The notes under the pieces were generated by a model. It was not told the DNA's origin. It did not search any database and saw nothing but the letters and a program-made list of their open reading frames with translations. Made by a program: the position numbers and the translations under genes. From positions 248,001-312,000 of the forward strand of contig NZ_AQXZ01000016.1 in the NCBI RefSeq assembly GCF_000380645.1: a stretch of DNA of 64,000 nucleotides. The letters are read 5' to 3'. Origin of the DNA: Smaragdicoccus niigatensis DSM 44881 = NBRC 103563. Its GTDB lineage: Bacteria > Actinomycetota > Actinomycetes > Mycobacteriales > Mycobacteriaceae. The first letter of the stretch is position 1. Every line of letters starts with the position of its first letter. Positions 60,501 to 64,000 of the stretch are shown piece after piece.

Positions 60501-61297
60501 CGACTCTCTACGACCTCACCGATCCGCGGCATCCCGTCGAGCGCGCGCACACCGGAAGCGTCGGCACCAGTGCCTTCGACGACATGCGAGTTTCCCCGGA
60601 CGGACGGATTCTCATTGCCGTCACGGTCGGCGATCCCGTCATTCACGTCTGGAACATCGCGAATCCGTCGGCTCCCGTCGAGTTGCCATCCCTGCAGGCC
60701 AGCGGCGGAGTCAACGAGCAGGCCTTCTCCGCGGAAAACCTGTTGGCCGCGGCGAGCGTCGCCGGTTCGATTCGGCTGTGGACACTCGACGAGTCCGGAG
60801 GCTTCCACCAGATTCGGGACTTCGGCGACTACGCCGGTGGGGTGAGCTCGGTGACCTTCGTGACCAAGCAACTCATCGCCGTGGTCGGTCAGGATCGGCG
60901 TACGAGTCTTTGGAACGTCGCCGACCCCGCGAACCCGCGCAAGGTTTCCGAGTTCGGCGGCACGGGTCAGGAAGTGACGTCGATTCAGGCCAGCCCCGAT
61001 GGCAAGCGATTCGCCATCGCCGGCAACGGGGAGGTCTACGTGTGGGACATCAGCAAACCCGAAACGCCACGAGAGATCGCCCAGCTCAGTGCCTACGGGG
61101 CGCGGGTGTACTCCGCACACTTCCTCGCGGACAGTTCCACGATCGCCGGTTCCGGTAAGGCACTCAACGTTCGTCTGTGGGAGACCAACGTGGATGCCGC
61201 GATCGCGAAACTGTGCGGCGGTCGCGGAACCGCGATCAGCCAGGAAGAGTGGGCGGCACAGCTGCAAGGCATCGACTACTTCGATCCCTGCAGCTAG
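57533..61297 (+). CDS. HTH - STAND NTPase - TM - WD40 protein
   Basis: A 1254-residue signalling protein. Residues about 15-95 form an XRE-like helix-turn-helix (LREAAGLTVREVVDRSDALH, then GTVTGWFAGQHVP). An nSTAND NTPase follows: FFGRADLVAGALELL, Walker A VGASGSGKSSLIRAG (about 143), Walker B TVLCIDQFEETW (about 195), and an alpha-helical region with the LLSHALLSTW motif. One membrane segment is at about 515-540 (AIIAVIALVAAVAAAAAGIY). Residues about 590-1245 form WD40-type blades with repeated WDI/WDV ends, so the propeller is outside and the NTPase inside. The end IDYFDPCS is typical of the family. GTG at 57533 with TACCGT 7 bases before it. Ligand and effector are unknown. Confidence 0.85.
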   Translation: MTLTPGSATLTVDPSDATNRVELGHKLTALREAAGLTVREVVDRSDALHGTVTGWFAGQHVPTKASRAMFDDVLAVLGVDGDAEREAWWAAVTRARRAPGPRGEKPPYKGLDSFTEADANVFFGRADLVAGALELLAPGRPVFIVGASGSGKSSLIRAGIIPALPKPLRPVVIKPGDSPLSVLLDAEIDADTVLCIDQFEETWTMCLDADDRAKFLSALLTHQAKPRIVVGLRADFYPRALDEPLLLDHLQDNCLLVGPLTPQSLESAIRQPAVSAGYVVDDELVHVVLSDLAPRDSKRTHDPGALPLLSHALLSTWALSQRKRMTVAAYHAAGGIKGAVEQSAERAYGDLDAEHQRLARSIFRRLVAIDGFAETRRRVGLTELFDVDSASAIREVVGIFADHRLLTLAEDTVEITHEILLSQWNRLRQWVRDDKDGLVIHRRLTIAAQLWDESGRDDSTLLGAGRLEVFSLWASDDDNRRELNNLEKSFLDSSAEHQAALAAAEDQRQRKLRTLNRALAIIAVIALVAAVAAAAAGIYGSGQRHTAELTGQQAKSRQAALAARLLRDTDPALAAQLAIAAYKISPTLEATSALIDATSLNAPTRLQFTPGSVAVRVNPQSTQMIVGTVGGTAEIYRLNGRTPQHVGQFTPLIGGGDIFAIAYSPDGRFAVIGGVDGAALWRVDTDKPSLVTTLDSSVPAGHTAYKAAFSPNGAVLAIGAQDGTILRWDITDPSAPKPLAALPIDGESPRAGAAFAFSADGSRMASSTGGNAVTLWDVSTPQPVAMSKAMIPLDRPTAALAVAISPDGTKLASGSSGQNVYRWDITDPHLPASLPPLTGFSSYVNDVTFTVDSQRVAAVSSDQTIRIFDWARASQFAAYPTPGLDTSLQFIANESRLVVGGTDGTVRIFDQPGTVLQDGSGIVFQSRYDADRGRLVSVAGRGGPGFGVWDLHDPAHPILLSHVDNPAMVGSGAVTPDGNIAAVGTNDGGATLYDLTDPRHPVERAHTGSVGTSAFDDMRVSPDGRILIAVTVGDPVIHVWNIANPSAPVELPSLQASGGVNEQAFSAENLLAAASVAGSIRLWTLDESGGFHQIRDFGDYAGGVSSVTFVTKQLIAVVGQDRRTSLWNVADPANPRKVSEFGGTGQEVTSIQASPDGKRFAIAGNGEVYVWDISKPETPREIAQLSAYGARVYSAHFLADSSTIAGSGKALNVRLWETNVDAAIAKLCGGRGTAISQEEWAAQLQGIDYFDPCS

Positions 61298-61306
61298 AGC
61301 GGCACG

Positions 61307-62680
61307 TCAGCCGGGCAGGAATCCCTGCCCGGCCAGCGCGCGAAGCTCAGCTGGAACCTGGGACTTCTTCTTGTACGGTCCCACCACGGCCAGCGCGAAC
61401 GGCCTCGACAGCACGATGCGTGCAACCTCGGCCACCTGTTCCGGCGTGACGTCCGCGATGCGCTCGAGAACGCTCGAGACACTGTGGTGCTTGCCGTAAT
61501 TGAGCTCGCTGCGACCGATGCGGTTCATTCGCGAACTCGAGTCCTCGAGGCCGAGAACGAGACCACCGCGCAGAGAACCCTTTGCCCGCGAGCACTCCGA
61601 CTCGGTGATGCCGTTCAAAGCGACGTCCGACAGCACATCGCGGATGAGGCCGGCGACCTCGGCGACGTGTTCCGGCTGGCATCCGGCGTACACGGAGAAC
61701 GTTCCGGTGTCCGAGAAGGTGTCGACGCCGGAGTACACGGAGTACGCCAGACCGCGGGTCTCCCGAATCTCCTGGAACAGCCTCGAACTCAGTCCCCCGC
61801 CGATCACGGTGTTGAGCACAGCGAGCGGCCAGCGGTGACGGAGGTCGTGCCGTCCGAACGCCTGGGCACCGATTGCCAGATGAGTCTGCTCGCTTTTGCG
61901 ATGAATGACCGTCGTGCCCGGCTTCGTGACGAGGTCACGCTCGCCCGCGCGCACCGGCGCGGGCTCGATATCCGGGTCGATCGAATCCGCGAAAGCCGCG
62001 GTGATCAGTCGAACGACCTCGTCATGTTCGATGTTTCCGGCGACCGCAATGACCATCTTCTCCGGCGTGTAGCGCTGCACGTGGAACGTGTGCAGCGCCT
62101 CCTGACCCATCGACATGACGGTGTCCTCGGTGCCGATGATCGGCCGGCCGATCGCATCGCTGCCGAACAGCGCCTCGAGCAGGGCATCTCCGACAAGATC
62201 CTCGAAGTCGTCATCGCGCATCGCGAGTTCTTCGAGCACGACTTGGCGTTCGAGGTCGACGTCGGCTTCCCGGCACAGACCACGCAGCACGACATCGGAG
62301 ACGACGTCGATCGCCATCGCCAGATCTTCGTCGATGACGTGCGCATAGAAGCACGTGTGTTCTTTCGACGTGAAAGCGTTCAGCTCTCCACCGACCGCTT
62401 CGAGACTCTGGTTGATCTCCAGAGCCGAACGCGTCGGTGTCGCCTTGAACAACAAGTGCTCGAGAAAGTGTGCGGCTCCGGCAACGGCAGGATCCTCATC
62501 GCGGGAACCCACCCCCACCCACACACCGATGGAGGCGGAACGAACGCCGGGGACGCGCTCGGTGACAACCCGGATTCCTCCGGGCAGCACCGAGCGCGAA
62601 ACACCAGCGTCTGCGGCGTTACTCAGCAGCAACTGCCTCGGTCTCGAGGGGAGCGTCGGCTGCGTCAGCACCCGCGGCAC
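61307..62680 (-). CDS. M16 family zinc peptidase (PepR-like)
   Basis: A 457-residue insulinase/mitochondrial-processing-peptidase-like enzyme. The inverted zinc motif is [17 protein letters not shown] (HxxEH, about residues 69-73). The third ligand Glu is in [12 protein letters not shown]. The second half keeps the [20 protein letters not shown] signature. It matches Rv2782c, which also follows the gene for PNPase. The ATG at 62680 overlaps the pnp end by 62 bases; an in-frame GTG at 62671 still overlaps, so the true start could lie further in (for example near [10 protein letters not shown]). It may process peptides at the membrane. Confidence 0.9.
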   Translation of the reverse strand: MPRVLTQPTLPSRPRQLLLSNAADAGVSRSVLPGGIRVVTERVPGVRSASIGVWVGVGSRDEDPAVAGAAHFLEHLLFKATPTRSALEINQSLEAVGGELNAFTSKEHTCFYAHVIDEDLAMAIDVVSDVVLRGLCREADVDLERQVVLEELAMRDDDFEDLVGDALLEALFGSDAIGRPIIGTEDTVMSMGQEALHTFHVQRYTPEKMVIAVAGNIEHDEVVRLITAAFADSIDPDIEPAPVRAGERDLVTKPGTTVIHRKSEQTHLAIGAQAFGRHDLRHRWPLAVLNTVIGGGLSSRLFQEIRETRGLAYSVYSGVDTFSDTGTFSVYAGCQPEHVAEVAGLIRDVLSDVALNGITESECSRAKGSLRGGLVLGLEDSSSRMNRIGRSELNYGKHHSVSSVLERIADVTPEQVAEVARIVLSRPFALAVVGPYKKKSQVPAELRALAGQGFLPG

Positions 62681-64000
62681 CCTCTTCGACGACCGGCACG
62701 AGCGAGATCTTGCCGCGGTTGTCGATGTCGACGATCTCGACGCGGATCTTGCTGCCGACGTTCACGACATCCTCGACCTTGGCGATGCGCTTGCCGTTGC
62801 CCAGCTTCGAGATGTGAACCAGACCATCGCGACCCGGGAGCAGCGAGACGAACGCACCGAAGGCGGTGGTCTTCACGACGGTTCCCATAAAGCGCTCGCC
62901 GACCTTCGGCAGCTGCGGGTTGGCGATGGCGTTGATCAGGTCGATCGCCGCCTGTGCCGACGGACCGTCGGCCGCACCGACGTAGACCGTGCCGTCATCC
63001 TCGATCGAGATGTTGGCGCCAGTCTGCTCGGTGATCGAGTTGATCATCTTGCCCTTGGGTCCGATGACCTCGCCGATCTTGTCCACCGGGACCTTGATCG
63101 TGGTGATGCGAGGCGCGAAAGCGCTCATCTCGTCCGGAGCGTCGATGGCCTCAGCCATCACGTCGAGGATCGTGAAGCGGGCATCGCGGGCCTGGCTCAG
63201 CGCACCGGCGAGGACCTGCGACGGAATACCGTCGAGCTTGGTGTCGAGCTGCAGAGCAGTGACGAACTCGCGGGTACCAGCGACCTTGAAGTCCATGTCA
63301 CCGAAGGCGTCCTCAGCACCGAGGATGTCGGTGAGGGCCACATAGCGGGTCTCGCCGTCGATCGTGTCCGACACGAGTCCCATGGCGATACCGGCGACCG
63401 GCGCCTTGAGCGGAACACCGGCGTTGAGCAGCGACAACGTCGAGGCACAGACCGAACCCATCGAGGTCGAGCCGTTGGAGCTGAGCGCCTCCGACACCTG
63501 ACGAATCGCGTACGGGAACTCTTCCTGACTCGGCAGAACCGGCATCAGGGCCCGCTCAGCAAGCGCACCGTGGCCGATTTCGCGGCGCTTCGGCGAACCG
63601 ACGCGACCGGTCTCACCGGTCGAGTACGGCGGGAAGTTGTAGTGGTGCATGTAGCGCTTGCTGGTCTCCGGCCCGAGGGAGTCGACCTGCTGCGCCATCT
63701 TGACCATGTCGAGGGTGGTGATGCCCATGATCTGGGTCTCGCCGCGCTCGAACAGCGCCGAACCGTGTGCCCGCGGGACGACCGCGACCTCGGCCGACAG
63801 CGAACGGATGTCAGTCAGGCCACGCCCGTCGATACGGAACTTGTCGGTCAGGATGCGCTGACGGACGAGCTTCTTGGTGACCGAGCGGAACGCCGCACCG
63901 ATCTCCTTCTCGCGACCCTCGAACGACGGGACGACAGCGTCGAGGACCTCGACCTTTACCTCGTCGATGCGGTCTTCGCGCTCCTGCTTGCCGGCGATTG
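62619..64000 (-). CDS. pnp: polynucleotide phosphorylase, 3' part
   Basis: The C-terminal 460 residues of PNPase/guanosine pentaphosphate synthetase (GpsI); the start is right of the window. The second RNase PH domain runs from the right edge and contains [29 protein letters not shown] and [11 protein letters not shown]-type phosphate-site residues ([16 protein letters not shown]). A KH domain ([20 protein letters not shown]) and an S1 domain ([20 protein letters not shown]) follow. The protein ends in an acidic Ala/Glu tail. It degrades RNA 3'-5' with phosphate. The M16 gene overlaps its 3' end. Confidence 0.95.
   Translation of the reverse strand, partial: IAGKQEREDRIDEVKVEVLDAVVPSFEGREKEIGAAFRSVTKKLVRQRILTDKFRIDGRGLTDIRSLSAEVAVVPRAHGSALFERGETQIMGITTLDMVKMAQQVDSLGPETSKRYMHHYNFPPYSTGETGRVGSPKRREIGHGALAERALMPVLPSQEEFPYAIRQVSEALSSNGSTSMGSVCASTLSLLNAGVPLKAPVAGIAMGLVSDTIDGETRYVALTDILGAEDAFGDMDFKVAGTREFVTALQLDTKLDGIPSQVLAGALSQARDARFTILDVMAEAIDAPDEMSAFAPRITTIKVPVDKIGEVIGPKGKMINSITEQTGANISIEDDGTVYVGAADGPSAQAAIDLINAIANPQLPKVGERFMGTVVKTTAFGAFVSLLPGRDGLVHISKLGNGKRIAKVEDVVNVGSKIRVEIVDIDNRGKISLVPVVEEGAAGADAADAPLETEAVAAE

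Overview
The window is a piece of the chromosomal backbone of a high-GC actinobacterium of the order Mycobacteriales (the mycolic-acid group: Gordonia, Williamsia, Nocardia, Rhodococcus, Mycobacterium and Corynebacterium relatives). The evidence is gene order. BrkB - DUF3039 - DUF3099 - sigB - ideR, then PAC2, PhzF, nrdR, lexA, hflX, dapF, miaA, DUF349, miaB, recX/recA, DUF3046, pspA, clgR, pgsA, argA, ftsK, RNase J, dapA, dapB, the M16 peptidase and pnp follow the same broad order as M. tuberculosis Rv2707 to Rv2783c. The sigB-ideR-galE and gluABCD-recX-recA neighbourhoods recall Corynebacterium. I cannot name the genus. There is no sign of a prophage, insertion sequence, CRISPR array, tRNA or rRNA, and no gap above about 220 bp lacks a gene.

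Layout. 0-6 kb: envelope protein, stress sigma factor sigB behind a SigE/SigH-type promoter, iron regulator ideR, galE, DUF4192 and a lipoprotein. 6-16 kb: PAC2, a Ski2-like helicase, PhzF, a class III aminotransferase, HrpA helicase and NrdR. 16-17.5 kb: lexA diverging from a small SOS-controlled membrane protein, with three SOS boxes between them. 17.5-21 kb: a three-domain fusion protein (SRPBCC + thiolase-like + crotonase) diverging from a TetR regulator across a perfect inverted repeat. 21-30 kb: hflX, dapF, miaA, DUF349 and miaB. 30-34 kb: glutamate-type ABC importer gluABCD plus a second binding lipoprotein. 34-39.4 kb: recX, recA (with SOS box and a PafBC-type promoter), DUF3046, glycosyltransferase, pspA, clgR (SigE-type promoter), cinA-like and pgsA. 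39.4-48 kb: argA, a very long terminator palindrome, ftsK, a serine hydrolase, RNase J and dapA. 48-57 kb: a hydrolase, a lipoprotein multicopper oxidase fused to FG-GAP repeats, RNase Z, thioesterase, flavodoxin, dapB and two lipoproteins. 57-64 kb: a small LuxR-type HTH protein, a 1254-residue HTH-STAND-TM-WD40 protein, an M16 peptidase and the 3' part of pnp.

Functional themes. Three stress circuits are visible in DNA: extracytoplasmic stress (SigE/H-type promoters before sigB and clgR, with pspA downstream of clgR), the LexA SOS response (lexA, its divergent partner, recA), and a LexA-independent DNA-damage promoter at recA. Three lysine/diaminopimelate genes (dapA, dapB, dapF) and several RNA-processing genes (RNase J, RNase Z, PNPase, two helicases, MiaA/MiaB, HflX) make up much of the rest. 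The parts most likely to be new are the SRPBCC-thiolase-crotonase fusion with its TetR operator, the LuxR-HTH/STAND-WD40 pair, the multicopper oxidase-FG-GAP fusion and the LysM-less SOS membrane protein.
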